Shown here one piece after another: positions 45,371 through 56,644 of a stretch of DNA of 64,000 bases. Both the position numbers and the translations under genes were made by a program. Below the pieces are notes generated by a model. It ran no database searches, was not told the DNA's origin, and saw nothing but the letters and a program-made list of their open reading frames with translations. Source of the DNA: Microthyrium microscopicum (taxonomy: Eukaryota; Ascomycota; Dothideomycetes; Microthyriales; Microthyriaceae); NCBI GenBank assembly GCA_010405405.1, contig MU004241.1, positions 1,151,359 through 1,215,358 on the forward strand, read 5' to 3'. Numbering within the stretch: the first letter of the stretch is position 1; each line of letters opens with the position of its first letter.

Positions 45371-48300
45371 TTAGAGAATGAACAGTGCCAGCGGTAGCAG
45401 TCCCCTCAGCCATGAGTTGGGCTTGGGCATGACTGCAGCATTGGTGGTCTGTTGGGCTGGTCCGGACTTTGTAGCGGTGGGGTTTGTCAAGACTGTTGTG
45501 CCGCTAGGTCCAATGATGGTTGTTATCCCAGAGCCGACGATGGTCGTGCCGCTGCCTCCGGTTATGGTCGTGCCTGGCACTGGCGTGCCGGCAGCAGTGG
45601 TGGTGGAGCCTCCAGCTGGAGGTGTCGTTCCTCCTGTTCCACTGTTTGTGGCGGGCGTAGCAGGAGTAGCAGGGGTAGCGAATGTGTTGGTGCCTGGAGT
45701 AGCTGGAGTTACTGGAGTAGCAGGCGTCGCAGGCGTCGCAGGAGTCGCAGGAGTCGCAGGAGTCGCAGGAGTCGCCGCTGTGTTGGTACCTGGAGCAACG
45801 GGAGTGGCTGGAGTAGCCGGCGTTGCTGCTGTGGTGGTACCGGGAGCAGCAGGAGTAGCTGATGTGTTCGGTGGCTGTTGCGCGACAGGCGTTGCAGTAG
45901 TCGTAACGGGAGGTTCCTGGGCCGCGGGCGTTGGAGTGTTGACGGGAGCAGCTGGGACTAGAGTTGCCGTGGTGGCAGGTTGTTGGGCCGCGAACGGGGT
46001 ATCGATGGTAGATGTGGCTGCAGTCGCAGTCAATCCACCAACGACTTCTGCTGTAGTGAGAGTCGCTGTAGCAGATGCCGCTGCCTGAGTGCTTTCTGCT
46101 ACTGGATCACAGGATGATACTATTGTCCCTCCCAGCTGAGCCTGGACACCTGGAACCCCTTCGAGATAGTCCACAACCTGAGATGGCAGAACACCTCCGC
46201 CCGGCAATAAGGTCTCTGGATATACCATAGCCGCGAAGTTGGATAGTGCCAAGTTCAGTACTTTACTTGCAGAGGTACATGCTCCATCTGATGCTACACT
46301 GACATAGTCAAACTTCGTATAAGCAACGTAGGTTGTTGGATAAGTCAAAGCAACACCATCGTATTCCCAGGTCAAAACTTGATTGGTTGTGAGAGGTGGT
46401 GGAGGTGCAGTCTCTATGGACGTCGAGGTTGTCACGTAGCCATCTGCGTAGATGGTAGGCTTGATATGCACAGTATTCAAGTAATATATACTTGCAACTA
46501 CAACCGTGGGGTAAACCAACTTCGTTGCATAGCCATCCAATTGACATGGCGGTCCGCCTACATGCGTTAGTGAAGGATCATGATACATTTCAAACGGGAT
46601 TGTTCTTACAAGATGCGGAGGATAGTGGGACGGAACTAGTGATAGTAATGGACACTACCGTACTTGAAGACGTTGTGATAGTCGATGTGGTCAATGTAGA
46701 AGAGAGAATAGAACTTGTTGAAGTCAAAGAACCTGGGCTGCTAGGGCTGGAGGTAAGAATTGATGTTGTCGAAGTAGACGAAATAACACTTGGGGTTGTA
46801 GTGAACGAGCTCGAGCTGCTAGTACTGGAAGGTGGAGTCGATGGGATTGAAGCAGATGACAGAGTGGAAATTGTTGTAACGATGGAGCTTAGACTGGTCG
46901 TACTTGATGAGGGAATCGACGTGGTGGAAGCAGATAAAGTAGAACTTGTGGTGGTCAAAGAACTCGCACTAGTCGTACTTGATAAAGGAGTTGACGTGGT
47001 GGAAGTCGATGAGCTCAAAGTAGTTGTACTAGAGGATGGAATGGATATGATGGAAGTAGATGAGCTAGAACTTGTCGTGGTCAAGGAGCTCGAACTATTT
47101 ATACTCGAGGATGCAGTTGACGTGGTGGAAGTAGGTGAGCTCAAACTAGTTGTACTTGAGGATGGAATGGATGTGGTAGAAGAAGTTGAACTAGAACTTG
47201 ACGATGTAGTTGAAGTTGAGGAGCTCGAAGGTTGCGTTGAACTTGAGTTGGAGCTAAAACTTGAGCTCGAGCTACTCGAACTACTGGAAATCGAAGATGT
47301 AGTCGACGTTGAGGAGGTTGTTGAAGAAATACTTGAGGTCGTGGTACTTGAGAAGCTAGAACTCGTAGATTTTGAACTGCTTGAGCTCGTAGTACTCGAC
47401 GTTGAACTTGATTGACTTGAGCTTGTTGAAGAGGTTGAAGAAGATCTGGATGAAGAAGTGATCTCACTAGAAGACGATGAGCTGGAGGACGATGAGCTGG
47501 AGGACGATGAGCTGGTGGACGACGAGCTGGAAGAGGAGCTAGAGGATGAAGAGCTTGAAGTACTGGTGCTGGATTTTATTGCTGAAGACGAGGACGACGT
47601 GGTACTAGATGACGAGGAAGTAGTGGTAGTCGTCGATGAGGATTTGGTGGAAGTTGTACTAGACGAACTTGATGGTGTACTTGTTGTACTAGTTGTAGAA
47701 CTACTACATTTGGCTGTTGCATAAGGCCAAATACAGTCCGGGCAGCTCTCGCACCACTTGACGCAGGACTCTCCTTCTCGATCTCCACATTCTTCGTTGC
47801 ACGCACCGCTTGGAGATTTCTTATCCCATCCGCAGGAAGGCGTTGGTGGCGTGTAACAAGGAGTAGAGCTACTGGTAGTTTTTGAAGATGATGACGAAGA
47901 ATAGGATGTGATACTAGATGTTGATGAAGACTTTGTGGAAGTTTTGCTAGAAGTTACGGGTTTTGATGTTGTGCTCGAGCTTGAAGAGCTACTACATGTT
48001 GCTGGCGCATAAGGCCAGATGCAGTCCGGACAATTCTCACACCACTGAACGCAGTGCGCATTTGACACATCTCCACATTCTTTGGAGCAAGCGCTGCTTG
48101 GAGTTTTCTTGTCCCAGCCACAGGGAGGAGTGGGCGGCGTATAGCATGGTGCCGAACTGCTGGAAGTCTTCGAAGATGAGTAGACTGGCGAACTCGAGGG
48201 TGTTGAAGATGTTAACGGCTGAGAATATGATGACGGACTGGAAGGTGCTGAAGATGTCACCGGCTGGGAATATGATAGTGGGCTTGACGGTATTGACGAT

Positions 48301-48672
48301 GGAGGAGGCGAAGGCGATCCATATGGAGGCGGCGACGAAGATGCGGATGGACAAGGTTTTGGTTTCCAACACCAGATTCCGCCGTCTAAACAATAATTCG
48401 CACAGTCGTCGGTGCCACGCTTCTTGAATCGAAGTTTATAGCCTCCTGGGTTGCAATAGGCATTGCATGCATCAGTCAAACTATTCGACCATCCGCATGG
48501 AGCTGGTGGTGCTTGTGAATTTGCAACTGAGTTAGGCGTTGCATTGGTGATTACTGAGCTATCTGCCAATTGGTTAGTGACTAGTAAATGAAAGCTTGTA
48601 GGACCAAGAGGACTTACTTTGAGCGTAAACTTGGGCAGCTGAAGCCAGTAGTAGGAGTACTAGTGGTAGCAT
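45371..48672 (-). CDS. Large mosaic GPI-anchored cell-wall protein with Cys modules
   Basis: Three exons, complement(45371-46557, 46610-48562, 48618-48672), 1,064 residues; the introns (55 and 52 nt) were found by splice signals and unite two long open frames that otherwise look like two genes. Parts in order: signal peptide MLPLVLLLLASAAQVYAQ; Cys module 1 (about 41-93, CGW..AC..C..CANYC..WCW); modules 2 and 3 (about 157-210 and 255-306), near-identical to each other (CYTPPTPxCGWDKK, CxxCPDCIWPYA); a Ser/Thr tract of about 360 residues; a conserved-looking Tyr-rich domain (about 670-800); an Ala-Thr-Pro repeat stalk; and a hydrophobic GPI tail (WLRGLLPLALFIL). The modules suggest a ligand- or carbohydrate-binding adhesin; no known family was recognised. 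Confidence 0.8.
45717..45776. repeat. 9-bp tandem repeat coding Ala-Thr-Pro units
   Basis: Repeats of gtcgcagga/gtcgcaggc, about six units, within a wider 9-bp-periodic stretch of 45660-45840. On the coding (minus) strand they encode Ala-Thr-Pro triplets of the wall-protein stalk. Confidence 0.85.
47473..47532. repeat. 15-bp tandem repeat in the serine tract
   Basis: Four units of gacgatgagctggag, the last two with single changes. On the coding strand these give runs of Ser. Unit-number polymorphism between strains would be expected. Confidence 0.85.
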
Positions 48673-51303
48673 TGCAGATGTTAAATTTGATAGATATTAA
48701 CAAAAATTGACCCAATCAAATGAACGAGGTAGATTTCATGTCACAATTTCAAAATCAGTAAGCAAACGAAAGTTGAGATTGGAGCCAGTGAGGGATTGAT
48801 CTGCAGGAGTAAGTGTGGTGGGCGGCTCGATATATTGTAAACCATGCTACATGGAGCTTTAAGATCTGGACCAAACCCTGGGATTCGGAATAGTCAAGGC
48901 ACAGCACCAGGCCTACATGACGTGTCAAGGATGTGATGGAACTCCAAGCTCGGATGCAGCTCCAGGAAAGAGGCTCTTGGAAGTGCTCTCGGCTGCAGGA
49001 AGAGCAGCCTCAAGAGACTGACACTCGAGAAGGCTGGGTTCGGCATAGAAATCACATTGATACGAGAGAACTGATGGGGCGAGGTTTGTGTTGTTAACAA
49101 GCAGGCAAAGGCAACTAATTGAGACATACCGTACGGCTGGAAGGAAAAAGCTATTGGATCTTGATAAGCTGGACAGAACTAGCATGGACGGGAACGGTTA
49201 TGTTACAACGTTCGGCCTACTAATCTCGAGCTGGTTACTTCGTCCATCGCGAGGGCTCGAAGACAAGTTGTGCAGGCCATATGCGGGGAATTGTTTTGGT
49301 GGGCAGAATTTGGAGAGTTGTACGAAGAAGAGAGGCGAAGAAGATTGAAAAGTTACTGTTGGGGGTTGAAGTTGCATGAGGCGCAATGGAAAGCTACTGC
49401 AGGAATTTTGGCCAATCAAGAGTCTAAATCATCAGCCTCGAAGCTAAGAACCAATTACAAAACACCGGCAAGTTATATTAGCAGGGATCTAGGGTATAGA
49501 CCATGCAGCGGCATGCCGCAAATAGTGCGTGGTCTCTAAGCTCGTGCTCGTGGTTCCTCTTCTTCAACAATCTCTCCTCCTACAACTTCATTGCAGCGCG
49601 CTTGCCCACGTTGCCCGCCAAGTTCCAACTAAAGAAACTCGGCCTAGTAGTGCTTGTTGAGCTTGATATGCTCCTTACCACCTCAAAGACTGGTGCAAGA
49701 ATGTTCAAAAATACCCATCCTGGGTCATTGCTGGGCTTCAAATTGTCAAAGTATAGGTACGGTACTCGCTTTACCAGCCATCTACTCGACTTTTCCAGGC
49801 GTCTTTCTCCGAGCACGGCGACCGTCAAGGCCCGATTACGATGCAGAAATGTACATTGTTCCTGTTGGCTTAGTAGTCAGCCCATCTCACCGGCCACTTT
49901 GCGGCCAAGCTGTCTGCGCTCAGAGACTTCAGGTTTTTCCTTTCGGTGAGAGAGCGGGGAGCTAATGGGATGTGCCTACAACAGGCTACAGCCTGGTCCA
50001 CTCATACGTTGAGATAAAAAAAGCCTGCAGCTCGAGCTGCTGGTTAGGCCAAGGTTGTCCGAACCTGCCTGGAGAAGTTGAGATGATTCAGCCGCTTCCC
50101 ATGATTGGCTTCGAATTATCCGTATCGCAGTCATGGTTTCGATTTCACTGCGGCCTCTGGCTGGCAGAATATTTTGGGGACCAAGTTTACTTGTGACAAC
50201 TGCACATGAACTTTGCCTGAGTTATATCGTCACACGAAATTGCTCCTGAACGAAATCACAATTCTCTAGGAAACCAGTACCCAACCAACGATATCAGGCA
50301 CAGTTCTGGACCTTTTGCTTGGCCACTCGGAGCCTCATGCTTAGGAAAGTCCCAAAAAATATGCCTCCAACCTAGGTACGTAGACGTAAGTAGTTGCATT
50401 TTCATGCATCAAGAACTTCCAATCCAATGCTGGCGTTTCCTCCTCCACTCTTTTCCCTACCATTCAATTCATCACTGATCCTCTCATGCCTCCCTGGTAA
50501 CTCATCGGATCATGGCCTGGGGTCCTTAACGGGTGTTCTGTGATACGACATGTCCGTTCTGTGTGCTACCATCTGGCCCCCATCATAGTATGCCAATACC
50601 TGCTCAAGTTGCATTCTTCACACTACCCACAGTTTATATCCGTCCTACCGCATCGCTGAACACGGTGTGTATTCTGGGCGTACAAACCACGTCACCCCGC
50701 CACAGGTCAATATATTGCGCAACTTTCTATCTGATCATATCCGCTTGTCATATGCTAGTCAACTTGAGCCCAATACTGTTTGTAGTGCAAGAGCACAATC
50801 CAGCGAGGGTCTCGAACCAATCCAACGCCTTACTGTGCCGCATCCGCAAAGACCTGCGCCCCGTTAGTCAGTCGAATCGACTTGCATGACTTCTTCAGGA
50901 TTTATGCAGCAAAGCGTGGCCAAGAAGTCCGATGCGGCGATGCACCTCGTCAAATCACGTAGCAACCTTACCTTTGCTTTTTCCGTATCGCCTAAATCTC
51001 ATGCCTGAGAGAGAGGTTTCGCTTCCACTTTTCAGAATGTTACTCTTGTGACAAACCAACCTCTTAGCTTTTGTACACTGCAGTGCGGATTGTCAACTGC
51101 CACGCTTGAAGGTTTACATCCTGCATATTGCGGCTGAAACTTACTTTTGTATTTCCCCGGCTCTCCATTCGCACCTATTCGAGGCTCAGGAATTGTGCTC
51201 TGCCCCATTTTCAAGGTCTATGGCGATGCTATCCGTTCGATGTGACTGGTAAATCTGGATTGTTGTCGTTCGGGATACTTCTTTCATCAAGACGTGGGTG
51301 AAC
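48673..51303. other. Long stretch without a supported gene
   Basis: About 2.6 kb between the wall-protein gene and the aspartic-protease-like gene. Open frames such as 49088-49348, 49503-49949 and 50533-50889 show no domains, leaders or consistent exon structure. A missing 5' exon with a signal peptide for the downstream gene could lie at its right end. Confidence 0.45.
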
Positions 51304-53362
51304 ATGGGGTTGTATAAACGAGCGATATCGATTCCGTCCCCCTTCTCAGTACAGACATCCGAGACGTTTGATGGCAATGACGGAAAATGGTCGACCTTCT
51401 TTATCACTGCTGGAAGTTCTCAGCTACAATTTCGAGCTCTGATCTCATCCGCAAGCTACTATTCGAGAGTAATTTCACAGAATGGCTGCAAACAGGGTGG
51501 TACATTCATAGATGGCTGCACTGATTGGAGAGGTGAAGATGGAAATACTGGATATGTTGCTGCCGATAGTTCAACTCGAGATCAAACCGCATCCGGCCAG
51601 TATCAACTTGATATCAACGATAAATATCTTGCCACAGACAATACTTTTGGATTTCCGCCTGATAATCGCAACTCATCGTATACCAAAAACAACAACGCGA
51701 CATTTGATATCGACCAAATAAATATAAGCTCTGGTTCAGCTACGGCTCAAAATCTGGCAATTCCAAACACGCCTTTGGCAGCAACTGTTCAACCTTCTTT
51801 TTTCCTGTCATATATAGGACTTGCTATAGGATCTACCCCAATAGGTTCTGAGCTCACACCGTCTCTACTAGAGACTTTGTATAATGCTTCGTCTATACCA
51901 AGCAAGTCTTTTGCTTACACGGCGGGCGCATATTACAGTAAGTGAATACTCGTGTTTTTGTGTCTTGGTCTAACCTTGATCAGAAAACTACTATGGCTCA
52001 TTGACTCTGGGCGGCTGGGACCAAAATCGAATGGGGAAAATGACTTCAAGCTTTGGGATGCCCACGAATCTTCACAGTATTATACCTCAGGTGACAGTCA
52101 ATAATATCGTTGTCCAGACATCAAAAGGCGACTCAATATCAGTAACCACTACGAACGGTAATACCAACAAATTTCCAGCTGTCATCGAGACTACATTACC
52201 ATTTCTCTACCTTCCAGAATCGATTTGCGATAAGTTTCAGCAGATCTTTGGTCTTACATATGAAGACAGCTCAGGCCTGTATAGAGTTAACAATACTCAA
52301 AGGCAAATCAACATGGGCAGCACCATCACAATAGACGTAAATGACATAAACAACCCGTCAACTTCTTTTGAAATCATTCTACCTTACGCTGCTTTTGATC
52401 TCAATACCTCTTGGCCTATTTCCAACGGATCATACTTTCCTATTCGCAGATCGCCCAGTGCCTCGACAACAAACATCCTCGGCCGGACCATTCTCCAAGA
52501 AACCTACATGGTAGTAAACTACGAAAACCAAACATTTTCCTTGGGTCAAGCCCTCTTCCCATCCTCAAACGATCTTAAACTCGCCCCCATCCTCGCAGAC
52601 AAGTACAACATCTCCCCATCCTCTGGCCTATCAAAAGGTGCAATTGCCGGCATCGTAGTAGGCGCCATCCTCCTCCTCGCAGCCATCGCAGGCCTAATAT
52701 TCTTCTTCCTCCGCCGCAAACGCCGTCGCGCGTCCGCAGAAGCCGATAAAGAGAAAGCTGCCATCGAAGAACAAGACGACGCTGAAAGACGCGCCTCCAC
52801 CATGACTGGCACAACCGTCGGCCGCCCTGGCGCAGACCGCCACTTGAGCGAACTCTCCTCCGACAGCGAACACCCCTCCGGACGTCATGGCCACGGTCTT
52901 TACGAGCTGCCCGAAGAAGGCAAGCCACTCGAACTCGAAGACAAGACTGACACAGCCGCCTGGAGACGCAATTCTGAACTGCGGTCCCAAACTGGCGGAG
53001 GCCGATTCTTCGAGCTCATGGGCGATATGCCAGACACGATGGCTTCAACTGGCTCGACGCCGCGCTTTACGTCTGCAACGCCGGCAATGACACCACCGAC
53101 TGGCACGCCAGCGACTACGTCGGCGGTTTTGGCAAACAACAGGAGCTCCTTCCGCTCATGGAGGAGTAGACGGCGGACGAACTCAGGGGGTGTGTCGCCT
53201 CAGAGTGGGAGCGTGGTGGGAGGAGCGAGTCCTAGTGCGCAGTTTTCTGTTACGCCGGTGAGCCCGAGTCCGCGCAGTCCAAGTCCGACGCAAGCGAATT
53301 TGGTTTCGCAGCAGATATCACCGGATCAGTCGCCTAGGCCAGATGAGCCGAGAACTAGCTGA
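51304..53362 (+). CDS. Membrane-anchored aspartic-protease-like protein lacking catalytic Asp
   Basis: Two exons (51304-51937, 51984-53362), 670 residues as modelled. The fold follows peptidase family A1: an opening SPFSVQTSETFDGNDGKWST, a paired-lobe body, the inner YYGSLTLGGWDQNR strand, and late NILGRTILQETYMVVNYENQTFSLG typical of yapsin-like enzymes. At the two active-site positions the usual D-T/S-G is replaced: ITAGSS (about 34-39) and IETTLPFLYLP (about 279). A membrane helix (GAIAGIVVGAILLLAAIAGLIFFFL, about 430-455) precedes a basic stop-transfer RRKRRR and a long disordered cytosolic tail. No signal peptide is seen after the ATG at 51304; an upstream exon is probably missing. Likely a non-proteolytic surface sensor or binder. 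Confidence 0.78.
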
Positions 53363-54096
53363 GAAGAAGTTGGAATATGATGAGAGGTTGTTTTATTCAG
53401 CGAGGCGTTGTTGGTTATCGCGGCGATATGATATGATGATTTCAACTGTAAACGAAATGTGTAATCATACCTGATAGGTACAATTTGCTAATACATACCT
53501 GGCTTCAATGCTTAACGAGTATCTTGCTCGTTTTGTGCTTAGCCATGATGATATTGATGTTCTCTTCCAATGCAACTCTGAAAAGGCCGATTTTGGTAGC
53601 ACTTGCAAATAAATGCATCTCGTACTGTTTACATCTCAGCTCTGAAGGAGGCACGAGACTAAAAATAGAACAAGTCACGATGTGCATCACCACTTCCCTA
53701 CAAATGCCTCAATACCCAGCACCGATTGGACTTGCATTATCCTCTTTGATCATTACCTCTTTTGTAATCCTTGAAGGGCAGATCTTGTCTTTGGTTTCGG
53801 CAATAAGCACCGCCTCGCAAGTCGCACCACTTCACCCACACCCAAACAGACAGCATCGTGATCCCGTCCAAGAGGTACGAACATCGTTTGAACGTGATGA
53901 AAATTCCCTTCCAATTATAAATAATTGAGTTTAACCCCCAGGCTTTTGATAAGCCTAGCAACATCCGACCAGCAAAATCAACAACAAGCTCCAACCTAGC
54001 GATAAACACCATAACCAGCAAGCCACACTTTTCTACCAAATTGAACAACCAACATCACTACCGATACTTCCATCTCCCTTAACCAACAAACCGAAA
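53363..54096. other. Intergenic region
   Basis: 3' flank of the aspartic-protease-like gene and promoter of the YbjQ-family gene, whose leader (cttaaccaacaaaccgaaa) is typical. A 147-codon frame at 53485-53928 was not recognised. Confidence 0.45.
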
Positions 54097-54519
54097 ATGT
54101 TCTCCTCCAAACATGGAAAAGCCTCAGAAGAACAAGTCAAACCCCAAAGTGACGCCCTGGCGGGTAAACTTCCGCACTTCACCGACACGCACGGCGTCAT
54201 TACAACAACCATGAACGACCTCCCAGGCTACCGCATCATCAAAGTCCTCGGCACCGTCTACGGGCTTTGCGTGCGCTCCCGCAACATTGGTGCCAATCTA
54301 GCTTCGGGTTTCAAGTCCCTAGCCGGCGGAGAGCTGGGATATTTGACCAACATGTTGTATACGGGCCGTAATCAAGCTGTGGATCGTTTGGTGGGTGAGA
54401 CGATGGGGCGAGATGGAAATGCGATAATTGCGATGCGGTTCGAGAGCAGTGAGGTTGGCGGGTTCTCGCAGGTTTGTGCGTATGGAACGGCGTGTTTGGT
54501 TGAAAGGATCGAGGAGTGA
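54097..54519 (+). CDS. YbjQ/UPF0145-family protein
   Basis: Single exon, 140 residues. After a polar leader of about 35 residues, the YbjQ fold is clear: TTTMNDLPGYRIIKVLGTVYGLCVRSRN, GGELGYLTNMLYTGRNQAVDRL, and GNAIIAMRFESSEVGG ending in a hydrophobic strand. Bacterial relatives form pentamers annotated as putative heavy-metal-binding, but the role in fungi is not known. Cytosolic by absence of a leader. The ATG sits in a strong context. Confidence 0.88.
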   Translation: MFSSKHGKASEEQVKPQSDALAGKLPHFTDTHGVITTTMNDLPGYRIIKVLGTVYGLCVRSRNIGANLASGFKSLAGGELGYLTNMLYTGRNQAVDRLVGETMGRDGNAIIAMRFESSEVGGFSQVCAYGTACLVERIEE

Positions 54520-55172
54520 TATATGGAAATCTTGGGAAGGGGTTCAATAAAGCAAAGCGAATTGAGAAGCCGTGGTATCAGAAATACTAAAGCAGTTGTC
54601 AATACAAGCCATAGCTTTTGAGCCTAAATCTCCGAAGCTCAGAACACGATCCTCTCTGAGAGGAATTTCCATATTGTAACAGGTAAGATTAGGAGCTGTC
54701 TACAAAGATGGAGGAAGTATATTGTTACCCATAAACTGCAATGCCCCTTATCAGCTAGGAGCCCAAATTGAGTGCTTGTTCACTTACAAGGCGTTCCTTC
54801 TTGCAAAATCTCCTCGCCTTGCATGAGAGTATATCCTTTTTGGCAGTCACGGAAATCATGGGGTTCTTCGTTCCTTCCAACAAGAGAAAATCGCATGGTA
54901 GACCGGTTCGTTCCTTCCAGACTTAGACCCATCACCGACAGTCCCTCTAAGGTTCTGACAGTGCTGCCTAGAGGTAACAGATCCGATAAACTAATTCATC
55001 ATAATGGGTATGGGGCCGTCTTTCTCCATCATCCCATATCTTATTTCCACCATCCTGTACTATACCGAGCGCTCACTCCGGAGCTATTCGTGCTGTCACG
55101 CGAGGCATCTCCCCGACGAGTTGCACTGAGAAGGCCCCAATCTTGTCGTTATTGCAGAAACATTCCCTCATT
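54520..55172. other. Intergenic region
   Basis: No gene recognised; the long frame at 54772-55398 overlaps the next gene in another frame and shows no domain. Confidence 0.45.
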
Positions 55173-56303
55173 ATGCTTGAGAACACAACGACCTGGACTT
55201 TTGCTGACCTATCCGAATCCCCCCCACCATATGACCCAGTCCACGGCACAGGGCCGGATAGTCAAGAGCTATTGTCAGGCTTCGGCGCTGGCCAGGAAAG
55301 AGAAACTGATCCTCGCGCTCGACTTGACACCCACGAACCTGCCGGCACAATGGGCGATCCATTTACTCTCAGTAGTGCCAGTGACGCATCGGAATTAGAG
55401 GATGGTACCTCTGGAGAAGTCATCCTTGCATATGAAGGTGAGCAGTTCTCAGAGAGCGATGATGCTCAGTCAAGTCTATCGGAGATTGAGGGCGACGAAC
55501 TTGATGACTCCGATGGGGACTTCTTTGAGGAAGACGGGACATACGTCCGCACGAAGAATGGTCGCAATGCCAGCTGGCAATGTGCATACGCCGATCAAAT
55601 TCACCAATCTCTCACCTTTCTTGATGTCAAAGCTACAGCTGTCTTTGAGGACATCATTCAGCGATATGTACGTTCTGTAGCTACCCGTCATAGTTTGTTT
55701 TCTAACCTTCTTGTTAGCAAGCCGATACCAAGCCATCGGACTACTATCTGGCTGATTGGGAGATCAAGGACATCGAGCCGTGGAACGAACATGACAAGCA
55801 TACACGATACGCTATGATCGAAGATAAGAATGGTCCCTACTATCTGTTCTCTGAAGAAGAAGAAGAAGGAGACTTTTTCTTCAATCCTCATAATGGATTC
55901 GTATACAGACTGAGGGCCTTCGAAGACGGCCAGATTTGGGTCAAGCTGTCAGGCAAAAAAAGACCAACTCGAAATAAATAGGCTCAGAGACAAAACAAAC
56001 CAGCTCAGGAATGAAGCCATTCAACACTCCGGTTCACGGATTCTCGAACGACTAGACATCATAGAACTGCCTTTGGCGCAAGCTTCGCCCCCTACAGTTG
56101 GTGGCAATACCGAGAAGCTTGAGAGAGTCGAGGACCAGCCTTTGAGGATCGCAGATCTGAAGCAACAGGTAAAGCAGCGTGAGATCGAGCTTGAAGAAAC
56201 GAAGCGAAATTTGGAAGAATGCAAACAAGAGCTGGAATACAGTCTAGAATACTCGGAAGATCTCACCAGACAAATGGAGGATCTCGTCGATCAACTTTCA
56301 TAG
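55173..56303 (+). CDS. Acidic coiled-coil protein with apparent one-base frameshift
   Basis: Exon 1 (55173-55667) and exon 2 from 55718, separated by a 50-nt intron (GTACGT to TTGTTAG), encode an acidic protein (SDDAQSSLSEIEGDELDDSDGD) followed by a compact segment ADWEIKDIEPWNEH...GPYYLFSEEEEEG...FVYRLRAFEDGQIWVKLSG. As read, this stops at 55981 (252 residues). But the next frame over, from the A7 run at 55955-55961, continues without a stop to 56303 with a clear coiled coil (DQLEINRLRDKTNQLRNEA, then QREIELEETKRNLEEC). Either the A7 run is a one-base error or real indel, or a 52-nt intron (GTATAC to CTGTCAG, ending 55952) is spliced, which also restores frame. No known family. Confidence 0.62.
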
Positions 56304-56644
56304 CGTTACATATTGTCCTCAGAGTTCTGAAAGCGAGGAGGAAAGAAGTACAATCAAAAGTCAACTTGTTTGCAGATGATGTATTTAGCTGCGTACAGAC
56401 TAACCAATTGATCTTTCCAGAAACTATAACTAGTCAACGAAATCATTGGCGCGCTCCCTTCAAAAATGGTTTCTACCATCGTCGATATTGAAGAGCATAT
56501 GCTCTGCTTCCTATCGTAGTCACAGATGGATTACATCCACTACGCGATCTATGGAGACTGATATGGTTGATAGTAGAGCGCAGCGCCTGTGGGCTATGGA
56601 AGCTGATGGAAGCAAAATCGGCCATTTTGACTATCAGTTGGTTG
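56304..56644. other. Convergent spacer
   Basis: Between the coiled-coil gene and RIB7. Contains ggcgcgctccc at about 56449-56459, matching the first bases of the GCGCTCCCATC repeat at 9871, but the match does not extend. Confidence 0.4.

Noticed and set aside
45378-46088. Plus-strand open frame of 236 codons, Val/Gly/Ala-rich
   Set aside because: Antisense shadow of the Ala-Thr-Pro repeat stalk; periodic low complexity only.
46492-47415. Plus-strand open frame of about 300 codons, Glu/Val/Leu-rich
   Set aside because: It is antisense to the serine tract of the GPI wall protein; the composition is the mirror of Ser/Thr codons and no start context or domain supports it.
46590-48569. Separate gene for the serine-rich part of the wall protein
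   Set aside because: It has no leader or GPI tail of its own. A GTAAGA donor and CATGTAG acceptor join it in frame to the next open frame, and an upstream exon supplies the signal peptide.
49503-49949. Plus-strand frame of 148 codons
   Set aside because: No domain, no leader, mixed composition and overlapping frames on both strands; not enough to call a gene.
56073-56303. Independent 76-codon coiled-coil gene
   Set aside because: Its frame runs unbroken upstream to the A7 run at 55955 with equally good coiled-coil coding, so it is more likely the C-terminus of the preceding gene.
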